Shown: positions 55,698-64,000 of the stretch, piece by piece
How positions within the stretch are numbered: position 1 is the first letter of the stretch
Layout: each line of letters starts with the position of its first letter
Assembly (NCBI GenBank): GCA_002104935.1
Contig: MCGT01000015.1
Coordinates: forward strand, 372,001 to 436,000
Origin: Hesseltinella vesiculosa
Lineage: Eukaryota; Mucoromycota; Mucoromycetes; Mucorales; Cunninghamellaceae
DNA length: 64,000 nucleotides
Direction of reading: 5' to 3'
Position numbers and translations under genes: made by a program
The notes under the pieces: generated by a model
Seen by the model: only the letters and a program-made list of their open reading frames with translations
Told to the model about the DNA's origin: nothing
Databases searched by the model: none

Positions 55698-55997
55698 CTA
55701 CCAAGAAGACTTCTTGACGCCGGGTAATTCGCCATTCAAAGCCTTCAAACGGAATTGGAATCGGCACAACTTGAATTCACGCAAGACACCGGAACCATGT
55801 CCAGTGGCTACGCATCGATTGGCAATAAAGGAAGGCGACGATTGCTTGGGCATGGCATTCAAGGCAAGTTGAGCTTGATGGCGCACACGGGCTGGCAATG
55901 TTTCGTTACGAGTGATGTATCGATAGGCTTGGCGGGACAGTTCGTTATCGGCAAGGCATTGACGAGCCTTGATATCACGTAATACTCTTGATCGCAT
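55698..55997 (-). CDS. MRP2: Mitochondrial ribosomal protein uS14m
   Basis: Small-subunit mitoribosomal protein. The frame from ATG (55995-55997) gives 99 aa: MRSRVLRDIKARQCLADNEL, TRNETLPARVRHQAQLALNA, then IANRCVATGHGSGVLREFKL, CRFQFRLKALNGELPGVKKS and the terminal SW. The N-R-C-x-x-[TS]-G block and final G-[VI]-[KR]-K-x-x-W are the family signature, and the pattern parallels yeast Mrp2. The start is the first ATG in the conserved region. Yeast has about 15 residues more, and an upstream mini-exon cannot be excluded. An in-frame upstream ATG (56088-56090) leads through unlikely sequence and was not used. Confidence 0.92.
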   Translation of the reverse strand: MRSRVLRDIKARQCLADNELSRQAYRYITRNETLPARVRHQAQLALNAMPKQSSPSFIANRCVATGHGSGVLREFKLCRFQFRLKALNGELPGVKKSSW

Positions 55998-56157
55998 TGG
56001 ATAGCCGAAAGGTGAAGAAAGAAAGAAAGAGTGGATTTGTTTTTTTTTTCTCGAGCCCAAAAATGGGTGGCGGGGTTTGCACTGGCTCAACAGTGACCAC
56101 TTTTTTTTTCTCTGGAGCTTTGTTCACTTTTTCTTTCCTTACCCTCCAACTTGAACC
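55998..56157. promoter_or_regulatory. Short divergent promoter, uS14m / CLF1
   Basis: 160 bp between the start codons. It contains T/C tracts on the plus strand and no clear TATA. Role inferred from position. Confidence 0.5.
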
Positions 56158-58669
56158 ATGGATAACAAACCAGTCAAGGGACTTCGTCCTCCAAAGGTAT
56201 GACATAAGTTTTGTTAGGCCCATGCGAGAGAGAACAACAAGGTTGAAATGAATGCATAGAAAAAAAAAGAGACGATGTGGCGTGTGTTGGGAACCGGATG
56301 CCTTTTTGTGAACTTGCCTCAGCTCATCATCCATTTGGATTTGTTTTTCCAGGTCAAAAATAAAAGTGCTGCCCCCGTCCAGATCACGGCTGAACAGATC
56401 TTGCGTGAAGCCCATGATCGTCGCCTTGAACCCACCCATAACATTCCTCAGCAAAAGATTGCCGATTTGGAAGAATTGTCAGAGTTCCAGCAACGCAAAC
56501 GCAAAGAATTCGAAGACAACATTCGCAAGAATCGCCTCAATGTCAGCAACTGGCTCAAGTATGCGTCGTGGGAAGAAGCCCAGAACAATATCGAGCGGGC
56601 CCGTTCCATCTTTGAACGAGCATTGGATGTCGAATGGCGCAATGTCGCCATCTGGCTTCGCTATTGTGAAATGGAAATGAAGAACCGCAGCGTCAACCAT
56701 GCTCGTAACTTGCTGGACCGTGCCATCACCCTGCTGCCCCGGGTCGACCAGTTCTGGTACAAGTACACCTACATGGAAGAAGTCATGGGCGAAATTCCCA
56801 AGGCCCGCAACGTGTTTGAGCGCTGGATGAAGTGGGAGCCTGAAGAATCGGCCTGGTCAGCCTACATCAACATGGAAGTGCGTTATGGCGAAACCGACAA
56901 TGCTCGATCGGTTTATGAACGCTTTGTCAGTGTTCACCCTGAACCCAAGAATTGGATCAAATGGGCCAAGTTTGAAGAAGAACACAACGACCTCGGTATG
57001 TTGTAGAAAATGGAGAGGTCAGAAAGACTGACATCTCTTCTTAAACGTTTGTTTAATAGACAAGTGCCGTGAAATCTACAGCGAGTCCATTCAATACCTC
57101 GAAGGCGACAAGCTGGATCAAAAGGTTGTGGTGGCCTTTGCCAAGTTTGAAATCAAGATGAAAGAGGTTTGTGCCTAAAAAGTAAAATGCCGAGCGACTC
57201 ACCCGTTTCCCTCCTAGTATGAACGGGCTCGCGTCATCTTCAAATACGGTTTGGATCGTTTGCCAAAGTCAAAATCACAGTCGCTGTACAACAACTACAC
57301 CAATTTTGAAAAGCAATATGGTGACGCCGAAGGCATCGAGAGTGTGGTGATCGGCAAGCGACGCGTGCAATACGAAGAAGAAATCGAGTCTAACGCCAAG
57401 AACTACGACGTGTGGTTTGATTATTGCAAACTGGAAGAATCGGTGGGCGAAGTCGACCGGATCCGCGACGTGTACGAACGGGCCATTGGCCAAGTGCCTC
57501 CTGCTGACGAAAAGCGATTCTGGCGTCGGTATATCTACTTGTGGATCAACTATGCCTTGTTCGAAGAATTGGACACCGAGGACATCGACCGCACCCGCCA
57601 AATCTATCAAGCCTGCATTGATCTCATACCTCACAAGCAATTCACCTTTGCCAAAATCTGGCTGATGTTTGCCCAATTCGAAATTCGACAAATGAACCTC
57701 CAAGCCGCTCGCAAGATCCTCGGCCGTGCCATTGGTCAATGTCCCAAAAGCAAGCTTTTCAAAGGCTACATCGATTTGGAAATGCAGGTAATTTTTTTAT
57801 TTATTTTTTTTTTTTTTGCCCTCACCTGACCTAAATGTCTCACCCTTTCATCTTCTTGCTCTATAGCTGCGTGAATTCGACCGGTGCCGCACCCTGTACA
57901 CAAAATACTTGGAACATGACCCTTCGAATTGCACAGCATGGATCAAGTTTGCGGAACTGGAAAAGATGCTGGGCGAGCAGGACCGCTGCCGTGCCATCTT
58001 TGAGTTGGCCGTGGGCCAGCCTGTGCTGGATATGCCTGAATTGCTCTGGAAGGCCTTCATCGACTTTGAAATCGAAGAAGAAGAATATGACAAGACGCGT
58101 GAACTGTATGAACGACTACTGGAACGCACCGACCATGTCAAGGTGTTCATCAGTTTTGCTCAATTCGAACTCTCAATACCCTATGAAAATGACAAGGCTG
58201 AAGCTGCCAGCCATGCTCGCCAGGTCTTTGAACGTGCTTACAGCCAAATGAAACAAAAGCAACTCAAGGAAGAGGTGAGGACCGGGCATTGCAGGCGACG
58301 TACCGAGACTGACTTTTTTTTTTTTTTTTCTTCGCAAGCGTGTGTTGCTGTTGGATGCCTGGAAAGAATTCGAAGAAGCCAATGGCGATGACGATACGTT
58401 GCAAAGTGTCAAGGATAAAGAACCCAAGGTTGTCAAGAAACGAAGAGAGGCAGCCGATTCGACCGAGGACAATGTCATTTGGGAAGAATACTTTGATTAC
58501 ATCTTCCCTGATGACCAAGAGCAATCCAGTATTCTCAAATTGATGCAAATGGCTCAAGCCTGGCAAGCAAACGTAAGAAGAAAGAACGAAAAAAAAATCA
58601 ACGGGCATGCTGATTCACCTCGTATTTTCTTTCTAGAATGCCACTCAAGACGAAAGCGACGCCAACTAA
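56158..58669 (+). CDS. CLF1: Pre-mRNA splicing factor CLF1/SYF3 (crooked neck, HAT repeats)
   Basis: Component of the NineTeen/Prp19 complex of the spliceosome. Seven exons: 56158-56196 ([13 protein letters not shown]), 56353-56995, 57060-57166, 57218-57787, 57867-58274, 58339-58572 and 58637-58669. The N-terminus [20 protein letters not shown] then [17 protein letters not shown] is the conserved family opening. HAT (half-a-TPR) repeats follow in a row: [60 protein letters not shown] and [40 protein letters not shown] and [20 protein letters not shown] are especially typical. The total of about 680 aa is full length. All joins preserve frame. Confidence 0.96.
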
Positions 58670-58890
58670 TTGTTTTTTTACATGCCTTTTTTCTTCTTCT
58701 GCATCACATTCATCTTTCAAATAAATCCAACCCTACCCTTTTGTCTATTTCTAGTTGAACAATGTCTACTTGCTAACAAGTGGTGACATGATCCATGCAT
58801 TGAAACCGCACGGTCTTCAAAAATAGCCCGCCAAGTTTCGGTGTTTTTTTTCATCCTTCTTTTTTTTTTGCTTTTATTTTTTATTCACAA
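58670..58890. other. Tandem spacer, CLF1 3' flank / SNX4 promoter
   Basis: 221 bp with a possible AATAAA (58720-58725) and a T-rich leader before the SNX4 ATG. Confidence 0.45.
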
Positions 58891-60393
58891 ATGGCGCAGA
58901 ACCACAATGAATTTGATGAAGTTCATTGGGATGACTACAGCAATGAGCCTCCTGATCAAGATCCTGGCACAGATACCAATGAATGGCAGCAGGATTTAGC
59001 GGCAAGTGGAAGAATCCTGCAGAGGCCGAAAGAAAAGCTCACTCGTTTTATTATTATTATTTTTTTACACGTAGTCATCGCCTCCAGCTTCTTTCCAAAG
59101 TCACAGTGACAATGACATTCACCATGAGCAATATACCCCACAGCCGATGATCATCTCTGTACAGGATCCCCAAAAGATAGACAGCAGCTTTGTCTCTTAC
59201 CTCATCAAGACCAAGGTAAGAACTTCAAAATAACAGGGTCGCTTATCATTCAGTTCACGCCAACTCCATTCATTCTACTTTATGACATCCTTTGGTTTGT
59301 CCATCGATAGACAAGCTTGGAAGCATTTTCTTCACCTGAACCGAAACCTGTACGGCGCCGGTTCCAAGACTTTGTTTGGTTGTATGACGCATTATCCAAC
59401 GAACTCCCCGCTTGCATAATTCCTCGGCTGCCTGACAAATACCGCATGAGTAACGAATTCTGGCCTCTGGCTCTCTCCTATGACTCACCCCTTTATTTAT
59501 ATTAGAATACCTCAAAGGTGATCGCTTTGAGCCTGATTTTATTGAAAAAAGACGGATTGGGCAAGTGAAGATCAAGAAAATTTGACAGCTCCATTACTGA
59601 CTCTTCCTTTTTCTCACAGGCTGCAGTGGTTTTTAGATCGCATCGCCAACCACCCATTACTTCAAGTATCAGTCCATGTGCGCATTTTTTTGGAATCCAG
59701 GGATTTTGTATGACCAAAAATAGGGTAGTCGAGTTCCTCACCCATCTTTTTTTTTTTTTTTTTTCATGCGACAGGCCAAAGACAAACTCGTTCCGAATCA
59801 GCAAACCAACCAGCTTGTCAATCATCGCCTGATTTCCTCGCTCAGCGATGCTCTTTTACGGACCTTTGCTAAAGTCAGGAAACCCGAAGATCGCTTTGTG
59901 CAGATGAAGGAGGCGTTGGACAAGCTCCAAGACAACCTGGATGTCGTCGATCGTTTGTTTGCAAGAATCGGCAAGCGTCAGCTTGGTAAGCCCCCAGCCA
60001 CGTCCTGGAAAGAAGTCTAGGAAACCCGGATGTTACCAAAATGGACCTGTGGCAGAACCAGTCATCCCCTCTTTGTTTTGACGGGCTCAGCGGTTATTAT
60101 TTGCGTACTCACTTGTATTTTGTTGACGTATTTAGACTTGGGCGACGATTATCAGGATTTCTCCACAAGCATCCGTGGTCTCTCTGTATTCGAGGCCAAG
60201 GAAGGAACCAGCCAAAATGAAATCGACCTCAAACTCCGGAAGTTTGCTGAGACTGCCGAAGCTTATGCGACCACCTTGGCACAAATGGTAAAGAACAGGG
60301 AAAAAAAGGTGGCGGTGGACAAGCAGGTTCTCCACAAATCTGCAATAGCCTCGTGTGATTTGTTTGGCCGTGTCACAATCGGTTACTCATCTA

Positions 60394-60425
<32 letters not shown>

Positions 60426-61288
60426 CACCCAACCGGCCTAGTCCAAGAATGAGAATCTTAATTACCATGGTCATATCCGTGAATTACTTTCGTATTGTCA
60501 AGCAGCAAAGGTATGTAGAGAACAAAGCGTTTTGGATTGATTGGATGTGGAGGAAAAAAAAGTACCCATTTTTGGTGAAGAGCAAGTGAGACAAAAAAAG
60601 CATCTTACTTTTTTTGGAGACACTGATTATTTTTGTTGTTGTCATGCATGTGGATCACCCGTTCCAGGATCAACTTAAAGAAAGAGATCAGAAACAAGTT
60701 GATTTCGAAGAAATGACACTGTATCTTCAACAATTGACCCAAGACCGTGAACGCCTGTTACACCCAGGCCAATCCATCCCAGGCTCATCCCTCCATCTTG
60801 GTGAATACGTGGCCGATCAAGTTTACAAGATGAAAGGACAAAATTTGACCCAGACTCGGCGAGACCGATTGTCGTGCATCCAAATTAAATTGAAAGAGGT
60901 AATACACAAAAAAAAAAAAAAGCTGCGTGATGTGTGGTTTAATTTTTTGGGGATCACAAAAAAATTGCGTGTGCACCAATCGCCACTTTTTTTTTTTTTT
61001 TTTTTTTTTTTGCAGCTGGAGCAAGAAGTCACCGTTGCCAATGATGTCCACAACATGTTTTCTGACAGAATGGTCCACGAATATGCCATTTTTGATCAAA
61101 TCAGGGTCAAGGAAATGAAACAGAATCTCTTGGACTACGTTGACCGGAGGGTAGATTTTTACAAACAGGTAGAAATGTAGCGGCAGAAAAAAAAAGAGTT
61201 AATTGTTTATTGACCTCGTTGTTGCTAGGGCATGGATACATGGGCAAGCGTGTTGCCAATCTTAGAAAGCCTTGATGATATCGATTAA
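58891..61288 (+). CDS. SNX4: Sorting nexin SNX4/Atg24 (PX-BAR)
   Basis: PX-BAR proteins sort endosomal cargo such as SNAREs back to the Golgi and support selective autophagy. Many small exons are separated by T-run-rich introns. The start is MAQNHNEFDEVHWDDYSNEP. The PX domain reads FVSYLIKTK, then VRRRFQDFVWLYDALSNELP and CIIPRLPDKYRM, with the phosphoinositide-binding R-R-F-x-D-F and proline-rich loop, then RIGLQWFLDRIANHPLLQ. The BAR-like part includes LSDALLRTFAKVRKPEDRFV, LDLGDDYQDFSTSIRGLSVF, KLRKFAETAEAYATTLAQM and KEMKQNLLDYVDRRVDFYKQ, ending ILESLDDID. Motifs match the Snx4/Atg24 branch. The gene lies 332 bp upstream of ATG22 in the same direction. Confidence 0.92.
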
Positions 61289-61620
61289 TCGTCCCCAATG
61301 AATAAACAATCAAAAAAGAATCTTAAACTTGCTTGGCTTTTTGACATGCATGAACGGGGCTTTTTTTTTTTTTTATGTCTGGCAACACTGCCACATGTGA
61401 TTCTCCTTAAAAATCGTTTGCATTTATTGTGAAGCCTTTCTGCTCATTCCTATATTTTTTCTTTTTCTGTTTTGCTGTTTTCTTTTTCATTCTTTTTTTT
61501 TTAAGCTCATTCTCCACTTTTTCTTCTTCCCTTTTCTTCTCTTTTCTCATTACCCCTTCCCGCCAGTCTCCTCGTCCATTCTTTATTTTATTTCACGCCG
61601 ATCACTTACCATAAAAAAAA
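61289..61620. other. SNX4-ATG22 spacer with a long pyrimidine-rich leader
   Basis: From about 61435 to 61600 the plus strand is almost entirely T and C, a likely 5' UTR/promoter tract for ATG22. No other feature was seen. Confidence 0.5.
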
Positions 61621-63657
61621 ATGGGAGAAGTTCCTTTGAATAGCAGCAACAGCAGAAGCGATAAATTGTTACAAGATCCATTTGACGCGGACGGTGACAT
61701 TGACCCAACAACTGAAAAAGGTCAAGAGGTTCTATCGCAGCCTGCTGCCACCAAATGGGAGCTTTACTCTTACTACAACTATTACAATGGCAACAACGGG
61801 TATAATATCTACTCGTTTCTTCCGACGCTGCTGCAGTACATGGCCCAAAAAGGAGGATTTGATCCCACCGACCCAACCCATCCACCATGCTCCGACCAAT
61901 TAAGTAACGACTCTCCTTGCAATGTGCCTTGGCCCAGCTCTCCCAACGGCGTGCCTGTGATCTCCATGATCATGTACGTCACCGCCATTTCCTTTGGCAT
62001 CCAATTCTTGCTCTTCACCACTTTTGGCTCCATGGCCGATTATGAGCGCTGGAATCGTTACATTTTGATGTTCTCCACCGTGGTCAGCTGTGCTGCCCAA
62101 ATCCTGCCAGTGATTTTCATCAGCAACCCTAGTCAATGGCAAGGCACCATGGCATTGACCATCATCACCAACATTTCTTATGGTGCCTCGCTTGTTTTTT
62201 ATGCCGCTGCCTTCCCCACCCTCAGGTGAGTGAGAGAGAGAAAGAAAATTGGATTCTTGGATTCAATCTGGCATTGACCCACATTCCTTTTTCACCAGTG
62301 ACAATTTGCCCCTGGTGCGCAAAATTCGAGCTGACCCCAATGCTGCAAGTGAAGAATCCAAAGTCGTCGTTGAAAAATGGAGAAACCATGTCTCTGCCAT
62401 CTCCACCACTTTCTCCAACATTGGCTTTCTCATTCTCTCAGGTAAAACTAATCAAAGGGGGGAGGACAGAGAATTCAGGGGTACAAATATCCCGATTCAT
62501 GCCATTTCTTTTTTAATTGCTTGAACTGACCCTTTCCCCCCTTTTTTTATGACGCATTTTTTACTTTTTTAGCCATCTTCTCTGGCATCTCATTTATTCC
62601 ATGGAAACAAGGACCTTTTTTGAATGCTGAACAAACCTTTGGGAACACCCCTCTGTTTTATTTCATCGGTACCGCAGCTTGCGGTGCTTATTGGCTGATC
62701 AATGCCGTTCCCTACTTTGTATTCCAACCCAGTGGCCGTCGTGGACCTCCTTTACCTGAAGGTGAACATTACATCACCATTGGCTGGAAGTCGATCATTG
62801 CTGCTCTCAAGTAGGCACCAAAAAAACCACTTGAACCCAATTCAATCTGACCCCGCCTTTTTTCATTTTATTTTTTAGAGAAGCCAAGAAATTCCGTTAT
62901 CTGTTTATGTACATCATCTCTTACTTTATGTTCATTGATGGGGTCAACTCCATCAGTACCATGCAAACTTATGTGCAGAACCAAATCACCAGTTTCTCTG
63001 CCACCCAAACCGTCGTCATGGGCTTGATCACGGCCATCACCTCTATCTTGGGCTGTCTCTTCTTTCTGTTCTTGGCCAAGCGGTTCAATGTTTCCACCAA
63101 GACCAATTTGATGATCATTGTTGTCACCACTGGCATTGTCCCCATTTGGGGCTGCTTTGGTATCGGTCTCGACAACTTTGGTCTCAAAACCTCCTGGGAA
63201 CTGTGGGTCCTGTCGGTTTGGTCGGGCTTTTTCACTGGTCCTATTTGGTAATTTGTCTCCCTGACGCTCCACGAAAAAAAAAAAAAAAAAAAAAAAACTG
63301 ACCTTTTTTATTCCTATTTTCATCCGTTCCAGGGCATGGCAACAAACCATGCTTGCTGAATTGGTGCCTCGCGGTAAAGAAAACATGTTCTTTGGTCTGT
63401 TTGGTGTCGCCAACAAGGCTTCATCCTGGATCGGCGCCACCATCATTGGCGCTGTCATCCAAAGCACTTCCAACCCTTACTTTGGCTGGCCCGTGATTGC
63501 CGGTATGTTTGTCATTGCCTCGGTGCTGCTCTGGTTTGTCGATGTGGACGCTGCCAAGGCCGAATTGATCCACGACAATATTCAGCAAGAACTGGATCAA
63601 TCCAAGGCCAAAGATATGGATTTTGACGAACCAACCAAAACCACTGATGACGCCTGA
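61621..63657 (+). CDS. ATG22: ATG22-like vacuolar amino-acid effluxer (UMF1-type MFS)
   Basis: Atg22 exports amino acids from the vacuole after autophagic breakdown. The start MGEVPLNSSNSRSDKLLQDP leads to the conserved WELYSYYNYYNGNNGYNIYS. Next are VTAISFGIQFLLFTTFGSMA then DYERWNRYILMFSTVVSCAA, TIITNISYGASLVFYAAAFP and a cytosolic loop. Later exons include SAISTTFSNIGFLILSAIFS, EAKKFRYLFMYIISYFMFID, the motif GVNSISTMQTYVQNQITSFS, AWQQTMLAELVPRGKENMFF then GLFGVANKASSWIGATIIGA, and VIAGMFVIASVLLWFVDVD. The W-[EQ]-L-Y-x-[YW]-x-x-Y and the A-E-[LM]-x-P-x-G-x-E-x-x-F-F-x-[LF] motifs are diagnostic. About five exons; length about 550 aa is normal. Confidence 0.94.
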
Positions 63658-64000
63658 TTCCCGCCGTGTTCTCTCTCTCTCTCTCTTGTTACTACAGTAT
63701 CTAGTGCCATTTCCCCCCATATCTTTGCGCGCAATTTATTTGTAAACTTTATCACATTGACTCCCACAAAATAATATGACACACAATATAAAAAAAAACG
63801 TCAAATCACTCATTCATCAACACAGGCGTTAGCCAGTAACCTTATAATACATGATTGCTAGGGGATGAGACTGTGAAAGATGGATCTGGTAAACAGTTTA
63901 AGGCTAGGGAATTGCCCTGTGCGCATCAGCCAGGCATTGTGCGGAAATTGAAGTTTTATTTTGAACAAAAAAAAAAAAAAAAGCAATCACTGCACAGGAC
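63658..64000. other. ATG22 3' flank to window end
   Basis: CT repeat (63671-63687) just after the stop, AATAAT/AATATA A-rich motifs at 63770-63795, and A17 near 63966-63982. No gene was seen. Confidence 0.5.

Noticed and set aside
55995..56090. Longer N-terminus for uS14m starting at the upstream in-frame ATG
   Set aside because: The added residues (including RKKKQIHSFFLSSPFGYP) come from a promoter-like A/T tract shared with the divergent CLF1 gene and do not resemble the family. The 99-aa form fits better.

Overview
The window is nuclear DNA of a filamentous fungus. Genes lie on both strands, separated by a few hundred bases. Introns are mostly 55-100 nt with GT-AG ends, and homopolymer T/A runs are abundant in introns and spacers. 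The ribosomal, splicing, chromatin and trafficking proteins are fungal in type. The velvet factor, the kelch-TM and ArAE-type membrane proteins, the intron density and the A/T-run-rich spacers fit an early-diverging fungus, most likely Mucoromycota (Mucorales-like). The species cannot be named from the sequence alone.

Layout. 1-6.7 kb: 3' end of a ZIP9-type zinc transporter, phosphoacetylglucosamine mutase (chitin/GPI precursor synthesis), and mitochondrial NCA2. 6.7-9.1 kb: an accessory patch with a broken KilA-N-like gene, an almost identical inverted copy of one of its exons, and an uncharacterised fragment. 9.1-17.8 kb: an uncharacterised protein, ELF1, snurportin, ribosomal protein uL13, a coiled-coil protein and a velvet regulator. 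17.8-26.5 kb: a gene-poor island of decayed genes and diverged direct and inverted repeats. 26.5-29.7 kb: ribosomal uL22, a selenoprotein-W-like Rdx protein and an acidic low-complexity protein. 30.0-31.2 kb: a palindromic element with about 350-bp arms and a fragment resembling the C-terminal zinc ribbon of Fanzor/TnpB RNA-guided nucleases. 31.7-45.7 kb: an HST3/4-like sirtuin, PEX5, a GIT1-like transporter, a double-PHD MYST acetyltransferase and a large ArAE-like membrane protein. 45.7-47.9 kb: gene-free, with one dispersed-repeat copy. 47.9-63.7 kb: a Gln-rich protein, a kelch membrane protein, mtTFB/Mtf1, an MSP-like protein, mitochondrial uS14, CLF1, SNX4/ATG24 and ATG22.

Functional links. 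Divergent gene pairs share short promoters (PCM1/NCA2, ELF1/snurportin, MTF1/MSP-like, uS14m/CLF1). Several genes serve mitochondria (NCA2, Mtf1, uS14m). SNX4/ATG24 and ATG22 are adjacent and both act in autophagy and vacuolar recycling. The sirtuin and the MYST enzyme have opposing histone-acetylation chemistry, but nothing here shows co-regulation.

The most unusual items are the Fanzor-like palindrome (30037-31215) and the KilA-N inverted duplication (7371-8527). Exon boundaries were read by eye from splice consensus and protein continuity. Multi-exon genes are given as one span from start to stop codon.
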